A stretch of DNA of 64,000 bases, from assembly GCA_018242585.1 (NCBI GenBank), contig JAFEBQ010000016.1, positions 62,001 to 126,000 on the forward strand. Direction: 5' to 3'. The notes beneath the pieces are model-generated. The model saw only the letters and a list, made by a program, of their open reading frames with translations. It ran no database searches and was not told the DNA's origin. The position numbers and the translations under genes were made by a program. This document shows, in pieces, positions 46,119-54,379 of this stretch (within the stretch, counting starts at the first letter, position 1; each line of letters starts with the position of its first letter). Source of the stretch: Planctomycetota bacterium (GTDB lineage Bacteria; Planctomycetota; Planctomycetia; Pirellulales; PNKZ01).

Positions 46119-46368
46119 GGCCGCGGACTTCCTCTCGGCGGAATTCGAGCGCAAAAACGGCGGCGCGAAGTGGCCGCTCTTAAGATCGTGAAATATGGCA
46201 CAAGGGGGGGCGGGCGACAAGCCCCCGGCTCGCTCGTTTTAACCACGCGTTTTCACGGCATTTGCCGCTGATGAACGCGAAATTGTAATTGAGCCCGGAA
46301 TCGACTATTTGTGAGGCTTCGCCCGCATTGCGCCATGCCTCCCGCCGCCAAAAAAGAAAGGTTCTCCG

Positions 46369-47901
46369 ATGTTGATTTGCCAACAATGGGTTCACGCGTT
46401 GATGGTTGGCGCGCTACTGCTCTCGCCACTGGTCACGCGCGCCGCCGAGCCGGTTGCGTCGGCTTTCAAAGCCGGTTTCGCCGAGCGGGACATTACGCCC
46501 GAGATCGGCATGGAACAGCCCGGCGGGTACGGCAAATCGTTCCATCGCTCGCTGCACGATCCTTGCAAGGTCCGGGCCGCCGTGTTCGACGACGGCAAGA
46601 ACCGCGTCGCGATCGTCGGGCTCGACGCCCTGTTGATTCGTCGGCCGCAAGTGCTGGCCGCGCGGCGTGGCATTCAAGAGCGGGCCGGCATCGCGCCCGA
46701 GGCGGTGCTGATCTCGGCGTCTCACTCGCATTCGTCGGGGCCGGTCGGCATGGTGCTGCCCGGCGAGTTCGACAACGCGCCGGCCGACGTGCGGCAGTTG
46801 GCCTATGAGAAGACATCGATGGCCAATGCGGAATACTTGAAGCGCGTCGAGCAAGCGATCGTCGACGCGGTCTGCGAAGCCAACGAGCGGCGCACCGCGG
46901 CCACGGCCGGCGTCGGCTACGGCGTCGAAGAGCGGGTCGCCTACAACCGGCGGTTCCGGATGACCAACGGCCTGACCATGACTCACCCGCGGCAAGGGAA
47001 CCCCGACATCGTCGAACCCGCCGGCCCGGTCGATCCGCAAGTCGGCGTGCTCGGTGCCTGGAACGCCGAGGGGAAACTGATCGGCTGCGTCGTCAACTTC
47101 GCCTGTCACGCCACGACCAGCCCCGGCGGCATCTCGGCCAATTACATCTATTATTTGGAGCAAGTCATCCGCGGCTCGTTCGGGCCGGACGTGGTGGTGG
47201 TGTTCCTGCCCGGCTGCTGTGGCGACATTACCCAGGTCGACAACCAGAGCCCCTACGTGAATCGCGCGGCCGAGAATTGGGCCCGCTATGTCGGCGGCCG
47301 AGTCGGGGCCGAAGCCGTCAAGGTGCTGCTTACGGTCGAGCCGGCCGATCTGTCGCCGGTCGGCGTCAAGACGACCGTGTTATCGCTCAAGCGGCGCGTG
47401 CCGAGCGCCGAGCGCGTCTCGCGCTGCCGGCAAATCGTCACGCAAGATCCCAAGAAGGTGAACGCCACCGAGTGGGCCTTCGCCAAGGAGATTGTCCTGC
47501 TCGACGCGCTGTTGAAGCACGAGCCGGTGAAAGAGACCGAGATTCAGGCGGTGCAGGTCGGGCCGCTGGTGCTGATTACGAACCCGGCGGAGTTTTTCTG
47601 TGAGTTCGGTCTGCGCCAGAAAGCAGAGAGCGGCTTCCCGTTCACGTTCCCGGTGGAACTGGCCAACGACTGTGTGGGCTATGTGCCGACGGCCGAGGCG
47701 CTGGGCCCGCGCGGCGGCGGGTACGAAACGCGGCTGACGTTCTACAGCAACCTGGAACCGACCGCCGGCGATCAGATTACCGAAGCGGGCATTAAACTGG
47801 CGCACCAGTTCAAGCCGACCGCGGCCCCCGAGCGAGCCAAGGTGCCACCGTTCAAAGGCACTGGCTGGGACTACGGCGCGGTGCCGCCGGAGTTGGATTG
47901 A
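46369..47901 (+). CDS. Secreted neutral/alkaline ceramidase-like hydrolase (paralog 1)
   Basis: 510 residues, signal peptide to about residue 25. N-terminal ceramidase pattern FKAGFAERDITPEIGMEQPGG and the zinc/active-site segment LISASHSHSSGPVG (near residue 124) fit the neutral/alkaline non-lysosomal ceramidase family. Later landmarks are VVNFACHATT and VFLPGCCGDITQ. Family members hydrolyse N-acyl-sphingosine, but planctomycete relatives are numerous and may act on other amides. It lacks the C-terminal Ig-like domain. ATG 46369 chosen for the signal sequence. A paralog follows at 49327. Confidence 0.82.
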   Translation: MLICQQWVHALMVGALLLSPLVTRAAEPVASAFKAGFAERDITPEIGMEQPGGYGKSFHRSLHDPCKVRAAVFDDGKNRVAIVGLDALLIRRPQVLAARRGIQERAGIAPEAVLISASHSHSSGPVGMVLPGEFDNAPADVRQLAYEKTSMANAEYLKRVEQAIVDAVCEANERRTAATAGVGYGVEERVAYNRRFRMTNGLTMTHPRQGNPDIVEPAGPVDPQVGVLGAWNAEGKLIGCVVNFACHATTSPGGISANYIYYLEQVIRGSFGPDVVVVFLPGCCGDITQVDNQSPYVNRAAENWARYVGGRVGAEAVKVLLTVEPADLSPVGVKTTVLSLKRRVPSAERVSRCRQIVTQDPKKVNATEWAFAKEIVLLDALLKHEPVKETEIQAVQVGPLVLITNPAEFFCEFGLRQKAESGFPFTFPVELANDCVGYVPTAEALGPRGGGYETRLTFYSNLEPTAGDQITEAGIKLAHQFKPTAAPERAKVPPFKGTGWDYGAVPPELD

Positions 47902-47951
47902 AGAAGAGGGAGAGAAGAGGGGTTAGGGACTAGAGAAATGCGGGGGCGCGT

Positions 47952-48074
47952 ATGAACGAGTCAACCTTGGCGGCGAATCAGAGTGGGCGACGATACGGCG
48001 CGCTGGCCATTGGGGTTGGCACGACGGCGCTGTGTGTCGGGTTCTTTCTGGCGATGGGGGTGGGAGTGTCGTAG
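47952..48074 (+). CDS. Possible 40-residue single-span membrane peptide
   Basis: ATG at 47952 opens MNESTLAANQSGRRYGALAI followed by a hydrophobic helix (GVGTTALCVGFFLAMGVGVS) and TAG at 48072. A polar head with two arginines before a single membrane span is the usual inside-out layout of small membrane proteins. The stop codon is the TAG of the adjoining GTAG repeat, so the 3' end may have been reset by repeat insertion. No clear Shine-Dalgarno. It could be an unannotated small protein or chance. Confidence 0.35.
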   Translation: MNESTLAANQSGRRYGALAIGVGTTALCVGFFLAMGVGVS

Positions 48075-48203
48075 GTCAGGCCTCGGCCTGACGAAGTGGC
48101 ATGCGTCAGTCTTGCGTGATAAAGTGCAACGGGAACCCTCATCCGGCCTATCGGCCACCTTCTCACGGGGCAACATTCTGCAACAGTTATCAGCCTGACC
48201 TAC
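48071..48203. repeat. GTAGGTCAGGCC inverted pair, interrupted copy
   Basis: Left part GTAGGTCAGGCCTCGGCCTGAC GAAGTGG and right part CAGCCTGACCTAC match the intact element at 18072-18135. The flank after it (ACACCCTGACAAAC against ACACCTTGACCAAC) also matches. About 75 bp including a CTCATCCGGC palindrome sits between. Confidence 0.75.
48135..48170. repeat. CTCATCCGGC-family palindromic repeat, copy 4 (truncated)
   Basis: ACCCTCATCCGGCCTATCGGCCACC then TTCTCACGGGG; the final GAGAAGGGTT is lost. It lies inside a GTAGGTCAGGCC element. Confidence 0.75.
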
Positions 48204-48407
48204 ACCCTGACAAACCTGCCTGCGGTTTGACGCCACGCGGCACGCGAATCCAATCCGCCCGTTGTTGGTACTTGCGCCAGTCAAAAACATTGGAACGGGC
48301 CATAACACCGACTAGGATCGTGGTCTGGCCGCGCGTCACTCCCGCCTTTTGCGCCGGCCTGCCTGCGCTCGCCACCTGTCATCCCGCCTATGGAGACCCA
48401 CCCGATA

Positions 48408-49316
48408 ATGCGTCGCACGATGTTTACGCTGGCTGTCTGTATCGCCAATCTGCTCATGGCCGCCGGACCCGCGTGTGCCGCCGACGCTGATGGCAAGTTG
48501 AGGATCATCATCTTCGGCGCGCATCCGGACGACGCCCAGTACAAAGCCGGCGGCACGGCCGCCAAGTGGGCCAAGTTGGGGCACAAGGTCAAGCTCGTCT
48601 CGGTCACCAACGGCGACATCGGCCATTGGCAATCGGCCGGCGGCCCGTTGGCTCAGCGGCGACTGGCCGAGGTGAAGAAGGCCGACGGGATCATCGGCGC
48701 CGAAACGCAGGTGCTCGACATCCACGACGGTGAGTTGGTCCCCACGCTGGAGAATCGCCTGAAGATCATTCGCGTCATCCGCGAGTGGCAAGCCGACATT
48801 GTGATCGCGCATCGCCCCTGGGACTATCATCCCGATCACCGCTACGTCGGCGTGCTGATGCAGGACGCGGCCTTCATGGTCACGGTGCCGTTCGTCTGTA
48901 CCGACGTGCCGCCGCTGAAAAAGAATCCGGTCTTTCTCTATTCGAGCGACGGGTTCAAGAAGCCCTATCCATTCCAGGCCGACATCGCCGTCTCGGTCGA
49001 CGACGTGTTCGATTTGAAGCTGACCGCCATTCACGAAATGCCGTCCCAGCACTACGAAGGGGGGGCCAGCGGCAGCGAAGAATACGTCCGCAACGTGCCG
49101 CCGGCCTCGGACGAGGCGGCGCGCAAGGACTGGCTGCGCGATCGCTGGACCCAGCGCCAATCGGGCGAGGCGAACCGCTATCGCGACGCGCTGAACCGCT
49201 GGTACGGCCCCGAAAAAGGGGGGGCCGTGAAGTATGCCGAAGCTTTCGAAATCTGTGAATACGGCCGGCAACCGTCGACCGCCGAGATCAAAACCTTGTT
49301 CCCATTCTTTCCGTAA
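48408..49316 (+). CDS. PIG-L family deacetylase, secreted
   Basis: 302-residue zinc-dependent N-acetyl deacetylase (LmbE/PIG-L fold). Signal peptide about 1-24. Zinc and catalytic motifs: GAHPDDAQYKAGG (AHPDD) near residue 38 and WDYHPDHRYVG near 145. Substrates in the family are N-acetylglucosaminyl conjugates. ATG 48408 used; an in-frame ATG at 48390 adds six residues. It ends 10 bp before the second ceramidase-like gene, so the two are co-transcribed, and an amide/sugar hydrolase cassette is likely. Confidence 0.9.
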   Translation: MRRTMFTLAVCIANLLMAAGPACAADADGKLRIIIFGAHPDDAQYKAGGTAAKWAKLGHKVKLVSVTNGDIGHWQSAGGPLAQRRLAEVKKADGIIGAETQVLDIHDGELVPTLENRLKIIRVIREWQADIVIAHRPWDYHPDHRYVGVLMQDAAFMVTVPFVCTDVPPLKKNPVFLYSSDGFKKPYPFQADIAVSVDDVFDLKLTAIHEMPSQHYEGGASGSEEYVRNVPPASDEAARKDWLRDRWTQRQSGEANRYRDALNRWYGPEKGGAVKYAEAFEICEYGRQPSTAEIKTLFPFFP

Positions 49317-49326
49317 AGCACTTCTC

Positions 49327-50700
49327 ATGTTCAACACACGTGTTCTTTCGTTGGCGCTGTGGCCCTGCCTGATTGCCCTGGCCCAGGGGGCCGAACCGGC
49401 TGACGGTGCCTTTGCGGTCAAATCGAATCTGCGCGCCGGCTGCGCCAAGGTCGACATCACGCCCAGCGACGTCTCGGGCATGGTCGTGGTCGGGCATCGA
49501 CGCGAAGTGACCGGCGTGCGCGATCCGTTGCGCGCGGGCGTGCTGGTGCTGGACGACGGCGAGACCCGCGCCGCCATTGTCACGCTCGACGTCATCGGCG
49601 CGTGGGAGCCCATGGTCAAGCAGGTGCGCGACCGGCTCGAACAAGCCATCAAGGTGCCCGCGGCGAACATTCTGGTGGCCGCGTCGCACAATCACTCGGG
49701 GCCGGGCTTTGCAGAGCACCCGCTGTGGGGACGCCGGCTGGTCGAACAGTTGGTCGAAGCGGCCCAGGCGGCGGCCGGCGCGATGCGCCCCGTCTCGATT
49801 GGCTATGGCGAGGATCGCATCGGCTTTGGCATCAATCGTCGCAAGGTGATCGATGGCCGCGCCGTGGTGCGATTGAATCCCGAGGGGCCGAACGATCCGC
49901 GCGTGAAGGTGCTCCGCTTCGACGACGGCCGATCGCTAACGCCGCTGGCCGTGGTGATGCACGCCGTCTGCCACCCCTGCTTTTTTACCTGGGGGGACAA
50001 AGGGACGCCCCCTTATCCGAACGGTTATCCCAAGCTGAGCGCTGACTTCCCCGGCGAGGCCCAGACATTCGTCGAGGGCGCCTACGCCCAGCGCACCTGC
50101 GCCTTGTTTCTGCAGGGTTGCGCCGGTGACATCCGGCCCAACCTACCCGGCTATCCCTATCGCTGCGCGGACGAAGCCGACATTCAATGGGCCGGCCGCG
50201 ACTTGGGCTCGGCCGTGGCGCGCAGCCTGGCGCTGAGCGTCACGCGCGAGCAGCTGCGCGAGCGCCCCGAGTTTTACCAATTGCGGGTGGCCAACCAGAC
50301 GCTCGAACTGCCGGGTAAAGAACATCCGGTCCAGGCCGAGATTCAGGCGCTGAAACTGGGGCCTTACCTGCTGTTGACGATGCCGGGCGAGCCGATGGTC
50401 GAGTACGGATTCAAGCTCGAACGAGCCATCGCCGACCGCGCCGTGCCGATCATCGTGGGCTACGCCAACGGCAACGTCGGTTATATTCCCACGGCCGATG
50501 CGTACACCGTTGGTGGCTACGAGCCGAATCGTTCGCCGTTGAAACCCGAGGCCGAGGCGTTGCTGTTGGAAGGGCTGGGGCGATTGGCCGATCGCGTGAT
50601 TGGCGACGTATTCGAGTCGTTTTCCAAACACCCGAAAGATGTGCAAAAGCGCACCGAACAAGAACGGGCGCGCAATGCCGACAACAAAGCCACGAACTGA
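49327..50700 (+). CDS. Secreted neutral/alkaline ceramidase-like hydrolase (paralog 2)
   Basis: 457 residues with signal peptide (to about residue 22). Family landmarks are AGCAKVDITPSDVSG, ILVAASHNHSGPGFAEH (active-site region), VVMHAVCHPC and LFLQGCAGDIRPN. It differs from the first paralog in the ASHNHSGP motif and in a shorter C-terminus. A long frame upstream to 49234 overlaps the PIG-L gene and is rejected. It lies between PIG-L (10 bp gap) and the VanX-like gene (9 bp gap), so the three should be co-transcribed. Confidence 0.85.
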   Translation: MFNTRVLSLALWPCLIALAQGAEPADGAFAVKSNLRAGCAKVDITPSDVSGMVVVGHRREVTGVRDPLRAGVLVLDDGETRAAIVTLDVIGAWEPMVKQVRDRLEQAIKVPAANILVAASHNHSGPGFAEHPLWGRRLVEQLVEAAQAAAGAMRPVSIGYGEDRIGFGINRRKVIDGRAVVRLNPEGPNDPRVKVLRFDDGRSLTPLAVVMHAVCHPCFFTWGDKGTPPYPNGYPKLSADFPGEAQTFVEGAYAQRTCALFLQGCAGDIRPNLPGYPYRCADEADIQWAGRDLGSAVARSLALSVTREQLRERPEFYQLRVANQTLELPGKEHPVQAEIQALKLGPYLLLTMPGEPMVEYGFKLERAIADRAVPIIVGYANGNVGYIPTADAYTVGGYEPNRSPLKPEAEALLLEGLGRLADRVIGDVFESFSKHPKDVQKRTEQERARNADNKATN

Positions 50701-50709
50701 AAGCAGATC

Positions 50710-51573
50710 ATGACGGTTGCCAATGACGAAGCCGCCCGGCGGGCCTATTGGGCCGAGCAGATGCAGGCCGGCTATGAAGTGATCCAGCGCGTTCTCCCTT
50801 GGCCGGTGCGCGAGTGCGGCGAAGGGTTCGGCTCGCTGCGCGATGCCGCCCAAGCAGCCGGAGTCGAGATGCTGTTCTCGACGTCGAAGATTGCCGGTGA
50901 ACTCGATCGGGTGTACTACATGCGCGAGAGCCTGGTCGAGCGCGTGGTGGCGGCCGGTCGCGACATGAATCGTCGCGGCTGGGTGCTGAAGATCGAGGAC
51001 GCTTATCGCTCGCTCGACATGCAGCGGCAATTGGTCCGCAAGCCTGCGGTCTTCGACGCGATCTTGCGGAAGTGCGTCTGGGAGTGCGGCGGCCAGTTGC
51101 CGTCGGTCGAACTGCTGTCGCGCCGCGCCATTGTCCTGGTGGCCAATATTCCCAAGATCGGCACGCACATGTCGGGTTCGGCCATCGACGTTTCGGTCTT
51201 TCGCCGCGACGACGGCACGGAAGTCTGGCGCGGCAAGCCGTATTTGGAGATGAGCGAGCTGACCCCCATGCGTTCGCCGTATGTCGACGCCGACTCGCTG
51301 CGCAACCGATTGGAGATCACGGCCCTGCTCGAAGCGCGTGGCTTTGTCCACTTCCCCTTCGAGTTCTGGCACTTCAACCAGGACGACGCGATGGGGAACT
51401 TGCTGTTGGGCAACAGCGAGCCGGGACGATTCGGGCCGGTCCATTGGGACCAGTCGACCAACCGCGTGACGCCGGTCGACGACCCGCTTGAGCCGTTGAA
51501 CCCGCCCGAAGTGATCGAGCGCGAGATCAGGGCGGCGCTCGAACGCGCCGCGGCCGACAGTGTGCAACATTAA
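50710..51573 (+). CDS. D-Ala-D-Ala dipeptidase-like peptidase (M15D, VanX family)
   Basis: 287 residues. The VanX/DdpX zinc motif His153-x6-Asp160 (GTHMSGSAID) and EFWHF with catalytic Glu218 and zinc ligand His221 are intact. Arg100 in KIEDAYRS fits the transition-state arginine. No signal peptide, so cytoplasmic as for VanX and DdpX. It would cleave D-Ala-D-Ala or related dipeptides for peptidoglycan recycling or catabolism. There are no vanH/vanA ligase genes, so a resistance role is not indicated. 9 bp after the ceramidase-like gene. Confidence 0.85.
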   Translation: MTVANDEAARRAYWAEQMQAGYEVIQRVLPWPVRECGEGFGSLRDAAQAAGVEMLFSTSKIAGELDRVYYMRESLVERVVAAGRDMNRRGWVLKIEDAYRSLDMQRQLVRKPAVFDAILRKCVWECGGQLPSVELLSRRAIVLVANIPKIGTHMSGSAIDVSVFRRDDGTEVWRGKPYLEMSELTPMRSPYVDADSLRNRLEITALLEARGFVHFPFEFWHFNQDDAMGNLLLGNSEPGRFGPVHWDQSTNRVTPVDDPLEPLNPPEVIEREIRAALERAAADSVQH

Positions 51574-51598
51574 GTCGTTGCTACGAAGTCCGTGCCGA

Positions 51599-51698
51599 GG
51601 GTGGCACGCCCAAGCGTAGCGCAGGGCGTGGTGAATTGCCGATCAAATGTTGGGGCTGGTACGCGCTTCCCCACGCCCAAAGGACGGGCGTGCCACCC
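51599..51698. repeat. GGGTGGCACGCCC...GCCACCC element, full copy
   Basis: Terminal arms GGGTGGCACGCCC and GGGCGTGCCACCC are exact reverse complements. The right 57 bp matches 34857-34913. It lies in the convergent gap between the VanX-like and sulfotransferase genes. Confidence 0.85.
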
Positions 51699-51741
51699 CG
51701 ATGCGAGAATGCAACGAGTCACACTCACCCGAGGATGCGAC

Positions 51742-52656
51742 TCAGCGCGGCGGCTTGCGCTTGCGCGACGACGCGGCCCGCCAGGCGTCGATCCAGGCGG
51801 TTGACGACTCATAACCCAGCGCGATCAAGGTCTCGCCGAACTGCGGGTCTTCTCGTAACACCTCTTCGATCCGCGCGATGTGCTCGGCGCTTTGCCAGCG
51901 CTGGACCGTGTTGTCGTCGACGGGGCGCAGCCCGTTCAGTGACGACAGATCGACGGTCGCGCGTTGCTCCTGGTGGAAGTGGGCAAAGCTCCGCGCGGTC
52001 GGCTCGCCGGTATAGGAGTCGATGCGCTGCTGCACCCCCGCCGTGTCGGTGACTAGATCTTCGTAGCGGACCACGAGCGCTCGGGGCGAGTCGAGCAAGG
52101 GCAGCAGCGCGGCCCGGTGCTTGCGCCACTTGTCCAGCGAGACAAAGTAACGGTGCGAGCCGGTCTTGGCGTGGTACGAGGTCAGCGCGTCGCGCGGGTC
52201 GCGCAACATCACAATCGGGCGCAGCCGGGCCGTCCGCTGGCGATAGAAGTTGTGCAACCGATGCAGGCGGAGCAAGTCGGCAGGCGCCTTCGAGATCATC
52301 ACCCGATGGTTGCGCAGCCGGTACATCGCCGCGCGCCACCCGGAAACTTCGCGGCCAAATCGCCGCGCGTGGGGCAGGGCGTATTCCAACATCAACTGCA
52401 ACAGCGTTGTCCCGGATCGGGGCAGGCCGCAGACGACAATATGCGTCCGCAACGGTCGCAGGCCCAACCAGCCCGTATCGGGCAGGCAAAAGAAACAACC
52501 CGCTAGTTGCCGCCGCCAGCGCTTCAGCAGATGCCAGTCGCTGAAGATTGTCTCGCGGTCATCGATCGCCGGAGTGTCGAACCCCGACCAGTCCAGCTTC
52601 GCGGTTGCCATATGTTCGGTGAGGGGAACGCTCGTTGTTGTCAAACTCGTCCGCAT
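51742..52656 (-). CDS. Sulfotransferase family protein
   Basis: 304 residues. The 5'-phosphosulfate-binding loop CGLPRSGTTLLQLML (near residue 77) and the 3'-phosphate segment VMLRDPRDALTSYHAKT (near residue 148) fit PAPS-dependent sulfotransferases. RYEDLV follows near residue 198. Acceptor unknown; no signal peptide. A start at Met16 (52611) is possible. It is convergent with the VanX-like gene, across the repeat at 51599-51698. Opposite in action to the sulfatase at 33092. Confidence 0.85.
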   Translation of the reverse strand: MRTSLTTTSVPLTEHMATAKLDWSGFDTPAIDDRETIFSDWHLLKRWRRQLAGCFFCLPDTGWLGLRPLRTHIVVCGLPRSGTTLLQLMLEYALPHARRFGREVSGWRAAMYRLRNHRVMISKAPADLLRLHRLHNFYRQRTARLRPIVMLRDPRDALTSYHAKTGSHRYFVSLDKWRKHRAALLPLLDSPRALVVRYEDLVTDTAGVQQRIDSYTGEPTARSFAHFHQEQRATVDLSSLNGLRPVDDNTVQRWQSAEHIARIEEVLREDPQFGETLIALGYESSTAWIDAWRAASSRKRKPPR

Positions 52657-53076
52657 ACGCCGGCCTTTCCTCGCCAGGGGGCAGCCCGGGCTCCGTGTGG
52701 CGTTGGAAACTATCGGCGGTTTGCGGAACGAACAATGTCAACGAAGGCGCGGATGAAGAACTCGTCATCGACGGGCGCGCTGCTGCCACCATGAGCCGGA
52801 GTTTTATTACGGCCTTGATTACAACGTAATCTTTTGACTACGAGATCGTAATGAAGATTGACCTTGCGTTGTATCAACGTGGCGCGCGAACTCGATCGCC
52901 ACGAGCGCAGATGAGTCAGTAAACAGGCGACAACCAATTCACCGTCATTCCTGCGCAGGCGGGAATCTAGACGCTCACCGTCACCACTAGATTCCCGCCT
53001 GCGCGGGAATGACGGCCTGCAACGGCATGCGACATAGCAATGAAAAACACTCTCGCCGCGACTGGCGGGCCGAGCG
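52657..53076. other. Intergenic, 420 bp
   Basis: Upstream of the sulfotransferase and downstream of the isomerase-like gene. It holds the 70-bp palindrome at 52944-53013 and an A/T-richer patch near 52800-52850 (TTACGGCCTTGATTACAACGTAATC). No gene supported. Confidence 0.55.
52944..53013. repeat. 70-bp palindromic repeat, ATTCCC-N8-GGGAAT type, copy 2
   Basis: Same length as 7914-7983 and in reverse orientation: the central CTAGACGCTCACCGTCACCACTAG is the reverse complement of the centre of copy 1 with two or three changes. Confidence 0.9.
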
Positions 53077-54006
53077 TTACAGCCCGAACGCCACGTCCAT
53101 TTGCTGGGCAATGCTCGTCAGCTCTTTCAGATCGCCGCCGCCAACTTCGGCCGCCAGCCAGCCGTGGAAGTTGATCTCGGTGAGCGCTTTGCGGACGTCG
53201 GCGTAGTCGATGTCCCCTTCGCCGATCGGCGTGAACTTGTTGTTCGTGCGCGAGAAGCCTTTGATGTCGAGCTTGAGCACGCGTTTGTCGAGCTGGCGAA
53301 TCCAGTCCCCCATGCTGCCGTACTTCCAGTGGTTGCCAATGTCGAACTGCATGCCGACCCAGGGGGAGTGAAACTCATCGACGTACTTCACGTACTTGTC
53401 GGCCGTCTGAGTCGCGCCGCCGGTATGGTCATAGAGGAACTGGTTCCAGACGTTCTCGATGACAATCGCCACGCCCAACTCAGCGGCCAGCGGCACCGCC
53501 TTGGCGATGTTCTCGACCGAGCGTTGCCAGATTTCCTGCTCGGGTCCGTCTTCTCCCTTGCCGACGACGAGCAGCACGCTGTGGCCGCCGACGGCGTGCG
53601 TATCGCGGAGTGCGGTCTGTAAATCCTTGAGCGCCTGAGCCCGGGTGGCCGGGTCGGCGCTGGTGTGACGAATCTGCCAGTGCGAACCACAAACGGTTCC
53701 GTCGACCGGCAAGCCCGACTCGGCAATCGCCTTTCGCGTCTCGGCCACGTCCATGCCTGGCGCGGCCATTTCGACCCCTTGAAAGCCGGCTGCTTTCGCC
53801 GCCTTGAACTTATCGGTCAGCGTGCCGGGGACCTTGATCATGCCGACCTTGAGCGTCTTGTAGAGCCGGCCGGCCAGCGGGTACGAGGTGTCACTCGCCG
53901 ACGGAGCGGCCCACAACGGGCGCGTCGACGCGGCGGCCGCGGCGCCAGCCAGCAACGAAGCACCAGCCAGAAACGAACGACGATCAAGTTCAGGGCGTGG
54001 ATTCAT
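53077..54006 (-). CDS. Tat-exported sugar phosphate isomerase/epimerase-like TIM barrel protein
   Basis: 309 residues. The N-terminus has a twin-arginine signal (DRRSFLAGASLLAG). The barrel has the xylose-isomerase-like landmarks: GFQGVEMAAPG, VIENVWNQFL (Glu at a metal-ligand position), GMQFDIGNHW (Asp, His), LKLDIKGFSR and LAAEVGGGD (second Glu). Family proteins act on sugars or inositol derivatives with a divalent metal; export is common in planctomycetes. No partner gene is adjacent. ATG at 54006 gives the signal sequence directly. Confidence 0.85.
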   Translation of the reverse strand: MNPRPELDRRSFLAGASLLAGAAAAASTRPLWAAPSASDTSYPLAGRLYKTLKVGMIKVPGTLTDKFKAAKAAGFQGVEMAAPGMDVAETRKAIAESGLPVDGTVCGSHWQIRHTSADPATRAQALKDLQTALRDTHAVGGHSVLLVVGKGEDGPEQEIWQRSVENIAKAVPLAAELGVAIVIENVWNQFLYDHTGGATQTADKYVKYVDEFHSPWVGMQFDIGNHWKYGSMGDWIRQLDKRVLKLDIKGFSRTNNKFTPIGEGDIDYADVRKALTEINFHGWLAAEVGGGDLKELTSIAQQMDVAFGL

Positions 54007-54149
54007 GGCAATCTCTCAAGCGTGGGCGTGATTGATAAGGCGAGCGATACAATACGGGGGACAGTATACCTATGGCAAAGACGCGAAGCACGTGTTTGTC
54101 CGTGGTCGGTGGCACCTCAGCGCGTCAGGCTGGCGCGATTCGGGGCAGG

Positions 54150-54200
54150 AACCCTTCTCCCACCGGGAGAAGGTGGCGGCGGTAGCCGACGGATGAGGGT
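54150..54200. repeat. CTCATCCGGC-family palindromic repeat, copy 5
   Basis: AACCCTTCTCCCACCGGGAGAAGG...GGATGAGGGT; the loop hairpin GGCGGCGGTAGCCG is varied. Confidence 0.8.
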
Positions 54201-54238
54201 CACGCGTCAGGCTGGCGCGATTCGAGGTGGCGAGTGGA

Positions 54239-54283
54239 ACCTCATCCGGCCTTCGGCCACCTTCTCCCGGGGGGAGAAGGGTT
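54239..54283. repeat. CTCATCCGGC-family palindromic repeat, copy 6
   Basis: CTCATCCGGCCTTCGGCCACC...GGGGAGAAGGGTT, near-identical to copy 2 at 9270 and opposite to copy 5, 40 bp away. Confidence 0.8.
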
Positions 54284-54379
54284 GACGCTGGCTCGGTGAT
54301 GGTGGATGCCGCGTGGCCTACGGGGTGCGCGATCTGCGTCCTATCTAATCGCTAACGGCTAATCGCTTCCCCTCGCAAC

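Larger units (their letters stand above)
47902..48407. other. Intergenic, 506 bp with a short ORF and nested repeats
   Basis: Holds a 40-codon membrane-peptide ORF (47952-48074) and a GTAGGTCAGGCC element (48071-48203) split by a CTCATCCGGC copy (48135-48170). The remaining 200 bp up to the PIG-L gene show nothing. Confidence 0.55.
54007..54379. other. Intergenic, 373 bp with two opposed repeats
   Basis: Two CTCATCCGGC palindromes in opposite orientation (54150-54200 and 54239-54283), each preceded by a GCGTCAGGCTGGCGCGATTCG direct repeat (54122-54142 and 54204-54224). No gene. Confidence 0.65.

Noticed and set aside
50710-51573. Vancomycin-resistance dipeptidase
   Set aside because: Motifs fit VanX, but there is no vanH, ligase or sensor gene nearby; a peptide-recycling role fits better.
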